NCBI GenBank assembly: GCA_002439285.1
Contig: DJTQ01000131.1
Coordinates: forward strand, 1-5,675
Reading direction: 5' to 3'
Source: Paenibacillaceae bacterium UBA6304
GTDB taxonomy: Bacteria > Bacillota > Bacilli > Paenibacillales > Paenibacillaceae
Length of the DNA stretch: 5,675 nt
The notes beneath the pieces are model-generated. The model was not told the DNA's origin. It saw nothing but the letters and a program-made list of their open reading frames with translations, and did no database searches. This document shows positions 1-4,887 of the stretch, in pieces (the first letter of the stretch is position 1; the number at the start of each line of letters is the position of its first letter). A program made the translations under genes and the position numbers.

Positions 1-361
1 GAAAGTACGGGCTCCATAGGGCTGGGTGCTGGATAACGTCCAGTCGGCGCGAGCTGAAGGATAGTGCCACAGAAATGGACCGCCGATGGCCGCTGCAAAG
101 CGTGCACAGGCAAGGATGGAACCGAGGTGTAAGAGACCCCGAGGAACGCTGGCGACTTCGTTCCTGGTAAACCCCATCTGGAGCAAGACCTAATGGGACG
201 CAGCTTCCTAGAGAAGCAGCCTTAGCCCGAGGCGCGTCCGGGTTGGTCGCTGGAGCCGCCCAGTAATGTGCGGCCTAGATAGATGATTGTCGCTCAAAGC
301 GGGAGGGTAGTTCCCGTTAACACCGCAAAGAGTACAGAACCCGGCTTACGGCAAACTTTCT
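1..361 (+). ncRNA. rnpB: RNase P RNA component, class A-like, 5' end truncated by the window
   Basis: Catalytic RNA of ribonuclease P, which removes 5' leaders from pre-tRNAs. The window begins inside the conserved GAAAGT-GGGCTCC element, the 5' strand of helix P4, so roughly the first 60 nt (P1 to P3 5' strands) are missing. Conserved parts visible in order: the ACAGAAA junction near 69-75, a CCGCCGATGGCC stretch at 80-91, the GGTAAACCCC loop at 166-175 that recognises tRNA CCA, GGAGCAAG just after it, the AGATAGATGATTG segment at 277-289 (P2 3' strand), a small P19-like hairpin (300-304 with 312-316), and ACAGAACCCGGCTTAC at 334-349 (P4 3' strand). GGCAAACTTTC after that is the likely P1 3' strand, placing the 3' end near 361. 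The CCGCCGATGGCC and GGTAAAC/GGAGCAAG blocks resemble the ancestral class A RNA (as in E. coli), not the B. subtilis class B. The P4 5' strand has one unusual base, described in the findings. The exact 3' end is approximate. Confidence 0.95.
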
Positions 362-414
362 AAACTGCAACTTACATGAAATAGGCAGAATCGAACTTTT
401 TTGTCGACAACACG

Positions 415-458
415 AAAACGGTTGGATTGAGGATATCCTCATCCAACCGTTTTTTTTT
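415..458 (+). terminator. Rho-independent terminator after rnpB
   Basis: A 13-bp arm at 415-427 (AAAACGGTTGGAT) pairs with 441-453. Above it, after one bulged T at 428, is a self-complementary GAGGATATCCTC cap, and a run of nine Ts covers 450-458. It lies about 55 nt after the inferred 3' end of rnpB and 31 bp beyond the stop codon of the convergent protease gene. On the minus strand the hairpin is followed by only four Ts, so it is probably weaker for the protease transcript than for rnpB, though it may serve both. Confidence 0.93.
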
Positions 459-488
459 GCGTGAAATCGGGAATGGCAAATACATGAA

Positions 489-2369
489 TTATTTAGCGTT
501 ATCCAGAATCTTGTTCATTTTGCGCTGCATGGCCTGCGGCCAAAATTGCAGGGGGGCCGCATTTCCCTGCGCCGCCTCCAGTGCCGAGAATACATCAATT
601 TGGCCATATCCGAAGTATTTATCATGTCCGGAATCGCCCAGATCAATGACGCTCTTACGAATAATGTCCATCACCTCGGTATTCTTCAATTTGGGATTTA
701 CCGAACGGATCAAGGCGGCCAATGCGGACACATGCGGACTGGCCATGGAGGTGCCGGATAACGCGGCGTACTGGTTGTCTGGATAAGTGCTCGCAATGCT
801 CTCACCCGGTGCCATTACATCCACATAATCGCCGTAGTTGGAGAAGGACGCGCGTTTAAGGTGGTAATCCGTTGCCGAAACGGACAGCACTTCAGGATAG
901 GCCGCCGGATAACCTGGGCGCTCCGTGTTGTCATTTCCGGTCGCCGCTATGAGCACTACATCGCGGTCATACGCATATTTGATCGCCTCGTGCAGGAACT
1001 GGGCATCCGCATAATTGCCGAGACTCATATTGATTACTTTGGCACCGTGGTCGGTTGCCCAGATAATCCCCTGGGCTACGGAGTAGGTCGTTCCTGAACC
1101 GGTTTTATCCAGTGCTTTGACAGGCAGGATTTTGCCTCCCCACATCATGCCGGCAATACCTTCATTGTTGTTTACGTTGGCTGAGATAATGCCGGCCACA
1201 TGGGTACCATGCCCGACATCATCAACGGGATCTTCGCCCGGCGATACCACGTTATAACCCTTCAGCAGCCTGCCCTGGAGATCGGGGTGCTTCAGATCGA
1301 CACCCGTATCGACAACCGCGACAATGACGTCGTCGCTGCCTTTGGACAGCTTCCAGCCCCGATTGGTCTCGATGATCGGCAAGTTCCACTGATATTCTGA
1401 GAACAACAGGTCATTGGGGATTTCCGGATTTTCCTCGTCCAGGCCGGAAACCACTTCATTGGTCATATACAAATAGTGAGGTTCCACATAATTCGGTTTC
1501 CAATGAGTTTTGAAGTAGGTCTGCAATTGCTTCATATCCATGGTCTCCGACCTAAAAATATAAGTGTTGCCGATATTTCGCGCAGGTTTGCAGCGGAGAT
1601 CGCCTTCAATTCTTTTCATTTCGGCAGCGGACGGCGCCTTTTCGAAAGTGACGACAATTTCATTTTCGTAATAATGACTTGCCTTTTCATTGTCATGTCC
1701 GGTTTTTACGGTAATGTCCTGCAAGGTGTCGGCATGGACGGATTCAATTTTATATTTTCCTTCCTTTGGGTAAGGAATGAGGCGCAGATTCTTATGCTGG
1801 TGATCCTGTACCCGGCCTAAAATGTCCATGTCCATGACAGCAATCATGCCCTGTTGCTTGTTACCTTGGGCCGGCTCCGCTGCTACCACATATTTCGGAT
1901 TGCCCTGAGGAAAAAGAGGTGATTCATAAGGTTTTCCTTTGCGAAGGGCATTCCGCGCGAAACCTAAATAAGTGTTCAACTGTTTTTGCTCTGCTGCCCC
2001 CATATTAAATGTTGCCGTTCGGAATTCCTGCTCCTGCTTTCCGGTAAACCAGCGCAAGGAAGGAAATTGTTTGTGGTCCTTCTGCAAGTCTCCGGCGTCG
2101 GTCGGGTTTTCTCCTGGCTGGGCTGCAGCGAATCTATCCGCAAGAAGCCTAAGATGTCTCTTTGCATCTAGTCTGGCAAGACGTTCCGTAGCGGTCATGT
2201 CTCGTTCCAGCATCATCAGTTTTAGCTTCTGTTCCTGTGCCGCACCTTTGACCGTATCAGTCCGGGCTTGGCGGTTGGAAGAAGGGGCGGGGGAATCCGG
2301 AATCAGGTTGTAAAGAGCCACAGCGGCGGCTCCCATTAGGGCCAGTGCAGCCCATCTCTGCCATCTCAT
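489..2369 (-). CDS. Membrane-anchored S8 (subtilisin/thermitase-like) serine protease
   Basis: Predicted 626-residue secreted or membrane-tethered endopeptidase. From the ATG start at 2369 (see RBS entry): residues 1-3 are followed by a hydrophobic segment at about 4-22, a signal anchor or signal peptide with no clear cleavage motif. A linker rich in Ala, Lys and Glu spans about 30-95. A segment at about 95-205 ends in a YVVAAEP...GMIAVMDMDILGRV pattern reminiscent of extracellular Cache/PDC sensor folds (tentative). Residues about 235-301 resemble a fervidolysin-type propeptide. The catalytic domain spans about 320-598. The triad is complete: Asp354 in VVDTG, His387 in GHGTH and Ser541 in GTSMASPH, with oxyanion Asn479 in ATGN, where the commoner motif is AAGN. 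Family knowledge supports Ca-binding thermitase-like proteolysis outside the membrane. Substrate is unknown. The gene converges on rnpB and diverges from the DUF3907 gene, so it is probably monocistronic. Family assignment is near certain; the N-terminal domain call is not. Confidence 0.96.
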   Translation of the reverse strand: MRWQRWAALALMGAAAVALYNLIPDSPAPSSNRQARTDTVKGAAQEQKLKLMMLERDMTATERLARLDAKRHLRLLADRFAAAQPGENPTDAGDLQKDHKQFPSLRWFTGKQEQEFRTATFNMGAAEQKQLNTYLGFARNALRKGKPYESPLFPQGNPKYVVAAEPAQGNKQQGMIAVMDMDILGRVQDHQHKNLRLIPYPKEGKYKIESVHADTLQDITVKTGHDNEKASHYYENEIVVTFEKAPSAAEMKRIEGDLRCKPARNIGNTYIFRSETMDMKQLQTYFKTHWKPNYVEPHYLYMTNEVVSGLDEENPEIPNDLLFSEYQWNLPIIETNRGWKLSKGSDDVIVAVVDTGVDLKHPDLQGRLLKGYNVVSPGEDPVDDVGHGTHVAGIISANVNNNEGIAGMMWGGKILPVKALDKTGSGTTYSVAQGIIWATDHGAKVINMSLGNYADAQFLHEAIKYAYDRDVVLIAATGNDNTERPGYPAAYPEVLSVSATDYHLKRASFSNYGDYVDVMAPGESIASTYPDNQYAALSGTSMASPHVSALAALIRSVNPKLKNTEVMDIIRKSVIDLGDSGHDKYFGYGQIDVFSALEAAQGNAAPLQFWPQAMQRKMNKILDNAK

Positions 2370-2374
2370 GAGGG

Positions 2375-2383
2375 TCCTCCTTT
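2375..2383 (-). promoter_or_regulatory. Ribosome binding site that fixes the protease start
   Basis: On the minus strand this reads AAAGGAGGA, an almost perfect Shine-Dalgarno sequence, followed by a five-base spacer (CCCTC) and ATG at 2369. A longer reading from GTG at 2387 would place the start codon upstream of this RBS and translate the RBS itself as QRRT, so the ATG start is preferred. The protein is then 626 rather than 632 residues, and begins MRWQRW, a typical positively charged lead into a signal segment. Confidence 0.9.
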
Positions 2384-2483
2384 GCACAATATAAACATAG
2401 GCATAGAATGAGGTAAAAGCATTGGTTTTATTCTCAAAAAAGGCATGTGGCGAGTATCGAGGATACCGCTCTAATTACTTTTG

Positions 2484-2492
2484 TGATACGAT
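2484..2492 (+). promoter_or_regulatory. Candidate extended -10 element for the DUF3907 gene
   Basis: TGATACGAT fits an extended -10 (TG-N-TACGAT) about 70 bp before the DUF3907 start codon. No good -35 hexamer lies 16-18 bp upstream (TACCGC is the best offered), which extended -10 promoters can tolerate. A short GTATC-GAG-GATAC dyad at 2454-2466 lies where the -35 region would be. This is the only plausible promoter I see in the divergent intergenic region; it is weakly supported. Confidence 0.25.
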
Positions 2493-2563
2493 GAATCCGT
2501 CAAACGGACAAACTATAAAGCGCCGGAATCTGACGGCTCGCGAGGAGAGGGAGAATTGTAAGC

Positions 2564-3082
2564 ATGTCACAATCGAACATCCAGCAACTGTGCGTTACAG
2601 CGAAAGAACAGCTCACCATAGCAATTAACATAATGGAGTCTTTCTTAAACAACATTACTTTGCTTCAGTTGGTCGATGGGCAGGATGAGGCGGCGAATAT
2701 TTTTTACCAGGGGTATTTGTCCGATCTTAGACATTTGCTTGTTTTCTCGGAAGTGTGCCGGGAAAAGCTGGGGATTGTACTGCGTCGCGGGACATTTGAC
2801 CAGGAATCCGCTGAAAAGGCGCTGTATTCCGTTTATCACGATTGCATCAACCGGTTTTTCTATCCGAAAAACGAAAGTTATTCCGAAGATGGAAGGTATG
2901 CTTATACCGGACAGGATGCCATTCGTTTTCGCAAGAAGCCGGTCCGCTCCGCCCGTGATCTCATTTTGGATATTACCGGCGTATTTGAAGAGCTTCGCGA
3001 GGCGTTGGCATATTATGAAAGCGATTATTTAACCCAACTCCGCTTGCGCAAAAGCCAGGAATATCCGGCCTACAAACAATAA
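2564..3082 (+). CDS. DUF3907 family protein (YpuI-like), function unknown
   Basis: A 172-residue soluble protein with no signal peptide or membrane segment, predicted largely helical. It resembles the DUF3907 family, whose B. subtilis member is YpuI (about 180 residues), by recall rather than a search. Family-like features are the aromatic motif YHDCINRFFYPKN at 91-103, the YAYTG motif at 112-116, FRKKP at 122-126, and a long C-terminal helix around 127-160 containing YYESDY. No catalytic signature is visible and no function can be assigned. The ATG at 2564 is preceded by a purine-rich AGGAGAGGGAG (2543-2553), spaced 10 nt from the start, slightly long but acceptable. The gene stands alone: it is divergent from the protease and closed by a terminator 11 bp after its stop codon. 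B. subtilis ypuI lies near scpA/scpB and dacB, a context not seen here. Confidence 0.8.
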   Translation: MSQSNIQQLCVTAKEQLTIAINIMESFLNNITLLQLVDGQDEAANIFYQGYLSDLRHLLVFSEVCREKLGIVLRRGTFDQESAEKALYSVYHDCINRFFYPKNESYSEDGRYAYTGQDAIRFRKKPVRSARDLILDITGVFEELREALAYYESDYLTQLRLRKSQEYPAYKQ

Positions 3083-3093
3083 CTCACATTCTC

Positions 3094-3119
3094 AAGATGC
3101 CTAACAGGCATCTTTTTTT
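3094..3119 (+). terminator. Rho-independent terminator of the DUF3907 gene
   Basis: AAGATGCC at 3094-3101 pairs with GGCATCTT at 3107-3114 around a five-base TAACA loop, and the T-run continues through 3119. It starts 11 bp after the DUF3907 stop codon and separates that gene from the DUF1540 gene, so the two are unlikely to be a single strongly coupled operon. Confidence 0.9.
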
Positions 3120-3192
3120 GTATCGATTTAACAGTGTGCACTCCGCATACCGTTCTGTACCTGCGGGGAAAATGAACTGTGAGGTGATCATA

Positions 3193-3420
3193 ATGCCAAA
3201 CGGCGAGAAACCCGTAGTCAAATGCAGCGTATCGAATTGTACCTATTGGGGCGAACAGAACCTCTGCCAAGCCGATCTGATCATGATCGATATCGACAAG
3301 CATGCAAACCGGTCCTACAAAGCCGAATTTGCCGGAGAATCGTTTGATACCGAGCATCAGGACACGGCCGCATCATCATCTGCAACTTGCTGTCATACTT
3401 TTAAGCCGAAATCATCGTAA
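3193..3420 (+). CDS. DUF1540 family small cysteine-rich protein
   Basis: A 75-residue protein matching the DUF1540 pattern. Near the N-terminus is VKCSVSNCTYWGEQNLCQA, giving Cys11, Cys16 and Cys25, followed by an acidic I-x-I-D stretch, and near the C-terminus is TCCHTFKPK with Cys66 and Cys67. The spacing of the cysteines suggests metal (probably zinc) binding, but that is inferred; the family has no firmly established function and many Firmicutes carry small paralogues. The ATG at 3193 is chosen because AGGTGAT (3182-3188) lies just upstream at normal spacing, and the conserved Cys motif begins ten residues in. The reading frame stays open back to 3097, but that part overlaps the preceding terminator and has no RBS. 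The following membrane-protein gene starts 27 bp after the stop codon with no terminator between, so the pair is probably cotranscribed. Confidence 0.87.
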   Translation: MPNGEKPVVKCSVSNCTYWGEQNLCQADLIMIDIDKHANRSYKAEFAGESFDTEHQDTAASSSATCCHTFKPKSS

Positions 3421-3434
3421 TCCAAGCTAAACTT

Positions 3435-3440
3435 AGGAGG
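3435..3440 (+). promoter_or_regulatory. Ribosome binding site deciding between adjacent GTG and ATG starts
   Basis: A perfect AGGAGG ends seven bases before ATG 3448 and only four before the adjacent in-frame GTG 3445. The seven-base spacing is the normal one, so ATG 3448 is taken as the start. Confidence 0.85.
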
Positions 3441-3447
3441 TGCTGTG

Positions 3448-3840
3448 ATGACTGATCGTACTAAGGATAAACAAAACTACACAACCTCGAAAAAACGCGT
3501 TGACTATCCAAGAAAAACCCACCAGGAGGAATATGCCGCCGAAGTGGTGCCAATGAATACCGTTGCTGACAGACGGATCGAACGGCGTGATCCAGACAAT
3601 ACCAAGCAGGCTGAGCGTTCCGAAAGCGGCACGGGCACCGCAGGAAAAACCGTTGGTTATGTGGGCGTCGGTGTCGGGATCGCTTCGCTGTTCATGTGGT
3701 CCATCATTCTGGGGCCCTTGGCCGCGGTGATGGGAATTTATGCTTATAGTCAAGGGCAGAAAACTTCCGGTGCATGGGCAATTGGCTTGGGAGTTGTCGC
3801 TACGTTAAGTTATTTTGTTCTCATCCCCTTTACTCGCTAA
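3448..3840 (+). CDS. DUF4190-like small membrane protein with hydrophilic N-terminus
   Basis: A 130-residue protein in two halves. Residues 1 to about 66 are hydrophilic and charged, with many Lys, Arg, Glu and Asp, and are predicted disordered and cytoplasmic. Residues about 69-99 form a Gly-rich hydrophobic stretch (VGVGIASL...GPLAAVMGIYAYSQGQK), and about 108-128 form a second (WAIGLGVVATLSYFVLIPF). The pattern of a small-residue-rich helix, a G-x-YAYSQG-type turn and a second helix starting G-AWAIGLG resembles DUF4190 and related small Firmicute membrane proteins. No enzymatic or transport motif is visible and the function is unknown. It lies 27 bp downstream of the DUF1540 gene and is followed by a strong terminator, so the two probably form a bicistronic unit. 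The family call is by pattern only; a generic two-helix membrane protein is the alternative. Confidence 0.82.
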   Translation: MTDRTKDKQNYTTSKKRVDYPRKTHQEEYAAEVVPMNTVADRRIERRDPDNTKQAERSESGTGTAGKTVGYVGVGVGIASLFMWSIILGPLAAVMGIYAYSQGQKTSGAWAIGLGVVATLSYFVLIPFTR

Positions 3841-3861
3841 GCTAAACAGAATCCCGGATCG

Positions 3862-3889
3862 GACCGACGCCAGAGGCGTCGGTCTTTTT
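3862..3889 (+). terminator. Rho-independent terminator of the DUF1540/DUF4190-like unit
   Basis: A perfect 10-bp GC-rich stem, GACCGACGCC (3862-3871) with GGCGTCGGTC (3875-3884), around a three-base AGA loop, followed by five Ts (3885-3889). It lies 21 bp after the stop codon of the membrane-protein gene. Confidence 0.95.
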
Positions 3890-3940
3890 GCGGAATGGCT
3901 GAGCTCATCGACATCATTTATGTAAATTGCGCTAAATGGG

Positions 3941-3969
3941 TGGTCAAGCTGGTGATTCATGTGTAAAAT
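3941..3969 (+). promoter_or_regulatory. Candidate SigA-type promoter for the lytic transglycosylase gene
   Basis: TGGTCA (3941-3946, four of six bases of the -35 consensus) and TAAAAT (3964-3969, five of six of the -10 consensus) are separated by exactly 17 bp. Transcription would start near 3976, leaving a leader of about 45 nt with an AGAGGAG RBS. The upstream terminator at 3862-3889 means the gene needs its own promoter in this interval, which supports the call. An inverted repeat, AAAGGT-N11-ACCTTT at 3970-3992, begins directly after the -10 and could be an operator. Confidence 0.4.
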
Positions 3970-4020
3970 AAAGGTTGTATATGTATACCTTTTGAAAGCA
4001 GAAGAGGAGCCAAGCCAAAT

Positions 4021-4755
4021 ATGCAAATTGATCCACGCACCATGACGCAGCTGATCCAGCTGCAAACGAGAAACAACATCGATCTTCATGGGAATGCCGC
4101 CGCAACGACAAGTGTCGACAGCGAAGGTTCCCTATTTGATATATTGCTTCAAGAAATGATGATGGCCGAAGGCGGCACCGAGGAATCTACGGACCTGGTG
4201 GGCAAGCTCCAGCTGTCCGCACTTAGTGCGGGTGGCGATTATGAGGGCTGGATTTCGCAGGCTTTACCGGGAGCCGTCCTCGAAGGACAATCCGTGGAGA
4301 CGTCAGCCTATCGGCCGTCGGCTTCCATTGGACAAACCCGCGGGGAACTGGATGACCTGATTACTCAAGCCAGCAGGAATTACGGCGTGTCCGAAAGTCT
4401 GATCAAAGCGGTCATCGAGACGGAATCCTCGTTTAATCCGGAAGCCGTGTCTTCGGCAGGGGCCAAAGGATTGATGCAGCTCATGGACGGAACGGCAAAC
4501 GGGCTCGGCGTAAGCAATCCGTTTGACCCGAAACAGAGCATTGATGGCGGCACACGGTATTTGTCCTACCAGCTTAAGCGGTTTGACGGCAATGAAAATA
4601 CGGCGCTTGCTGCTTATAATGCCGGACCGGGCAAGCTTCAAAGACTTGGAATCTCTAATGATCAGGAATTGATGGACAAGTTGCATTTACTTCCCCGGGA
4701 GACACAAAATTACATCACCAAAATTGCGGCGGCACGTTCCAAGTATGAAATTTAG
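4021..4755 (+). CDS. Lytic transglycosylase with SLT domain, no signal peptide (CwlQ/YjbJ-like)
   Basis: Predicted 244-residue peptidoglycan-cleaving enzyme that cuts the MurNAc-GlcNAc bond. Residues 1 to about 105 are a low-complexity, non-membrane N-terminal region containing a short helix-forming block (DPRTMTQLIQLQTRNNID) and a Met-rich patch (LLQEMMMAEG). The Slt-type catalytic domain spans about 110-243. It has VIETESSFNP with the catalytic acid Glu135 followed by Ser136, GAKGLMQLM at 147-155, and AAYNAGPG at 197-204, the full motif set of family 1 transglycosylases. There is no signal peptide, transmembrane helix, LysM or other wall-binding domain. B. subtilis CwlQ (YjbJ), reported to have muramidase and lytic transglycosylase activity and linked to motility, is the nearest named relative I can suggest; the assignment is from motifs. 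The ATG at 4021 follows AGAGGAG (4003-4009) with an 11-nt spacer. The gene is monocistronic, bounded by terminators on both sides. Confidence 0.93.
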   Translation: MQIDPRTMTQLIQLQTRNNIDLHGNAAATTSVDSEGSLFDILLQEMMMAEGGTEESTDLVGKLQLSALSAGGDYEGWISQALPGAVLEGQSVETSAYRPSASIGQTRGELDDLITQASRNYGVSESLIKAVIETESSFNPEAVSSAGAKGLMQLMDGTANGLGVSNPFDPKQSIDGGTRYLSYQLKRFDGNENTALAAYNAGPGKLQRLGISNDQELMDKLHLLPRETQNYITKIAAARSKYEI

Positions 4756-4781
4756 TATGCTCCAAAAATAAGGTTCCACGG

Positions 4782-4846
4782 AAAGATCAAATGGGAAAAC
4801 GCTCCGGTTACCGGATTTTCGCGTTGTTTCCCTTTGATCTTTTTTT
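4782..4846 (+). terminator. Branched rho-independent terminator between transglycosylase and desulfurase genes
   Basis: AAAGATCAAA (4782-4791) pairs with TTTGATCTTT (4833-4842). The stem continues past one bulged T as GGGAAA with TTTCCC, then CGC with GCG beyond a small internal loop, and a separate small hairpin, TCCGG-TTA-CCGGA (4803-4815), sits inside the apical loop. A seven-T run (4840-4846) follows. It begins 26 bp after the transglycosylase stop codon and ends 41 bp before the desulfurase start. It most simply ends the transglycosylase transcript. Because I find no promoter between it and the desulfurase gene, a role as an attenuator of that gene is possible. Confidence 0.9.
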
Positions 4847-4887
4847 GAAGCCAGCATTTGATTGGGATGGGTTCAGGAGGAAAGAGT

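Noticed and set aside
427..786. An open frame of 119 codons on the + strand beginning in the rnpB terminator.
   Set aside because: It runs antisense to the end of the protease gene, starts inside the terminator hairpin and has no ribosome binding site; it is a shadow of the protease coding sequence.
1476..1820. A 114-codon + strand open frame opposite the middle of the protease gene.
   Set aside because: It is antisense to a well-supported coding region, has no RBS and shows no recognisable protein motif.
2388..2417. A SigA-like promoter on the minus strand for the protease: TTTACC (2412-2417), 18-bp spacer, TATATT (2388-2393).
   Set aside because: Transcription would start near 2381, inside the ribosome binding site, leaving no leader. 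The hexamers are good but the position is wrong, so I did not annotate it.
3146..3153. CATACCGT upstream of the DUF1540 gene resembles a sporulation sigma (SigE/SigK) -10 element.
   Set aside because: No matching -35 (ATA- or AC-type) occurs at the required spacing, so the match is probably chance.
3097..3192. An upstream extension of the DUF1540 reading frame to ATG 3097, adding 32 residues.
   Set aside because: The extension begins inside the DUF3907 terminator hairpin, lacks an RBS and is not part of the family's usual short length.
3933..3960. TAAA followed 15 bp later by a GGTGATTC-like element, a possible SigD (motility) promoter for the transglycosylase.
   Set aside because: The -10 part matches only about half of GCCGATAT; the SigA-like pair slightly downstream is better.
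4303..4686. A 127-codon minus-strand open frame opposite the transglycosylase.
   Set aside because: It overlaps the conserved SLT domain coding sequence, so its openness is explained by codon bias of the real gene.
4771..4781. AGGTTCCACGG before the hairpin recalls the T-box core sequence that precedes terminators of amino-acid genes.
   Set aside because: It matches the T-box consensus only partly, and there is no room for a Stem I and specifier loop because the transglycosylase coding sequence ends just upstream.
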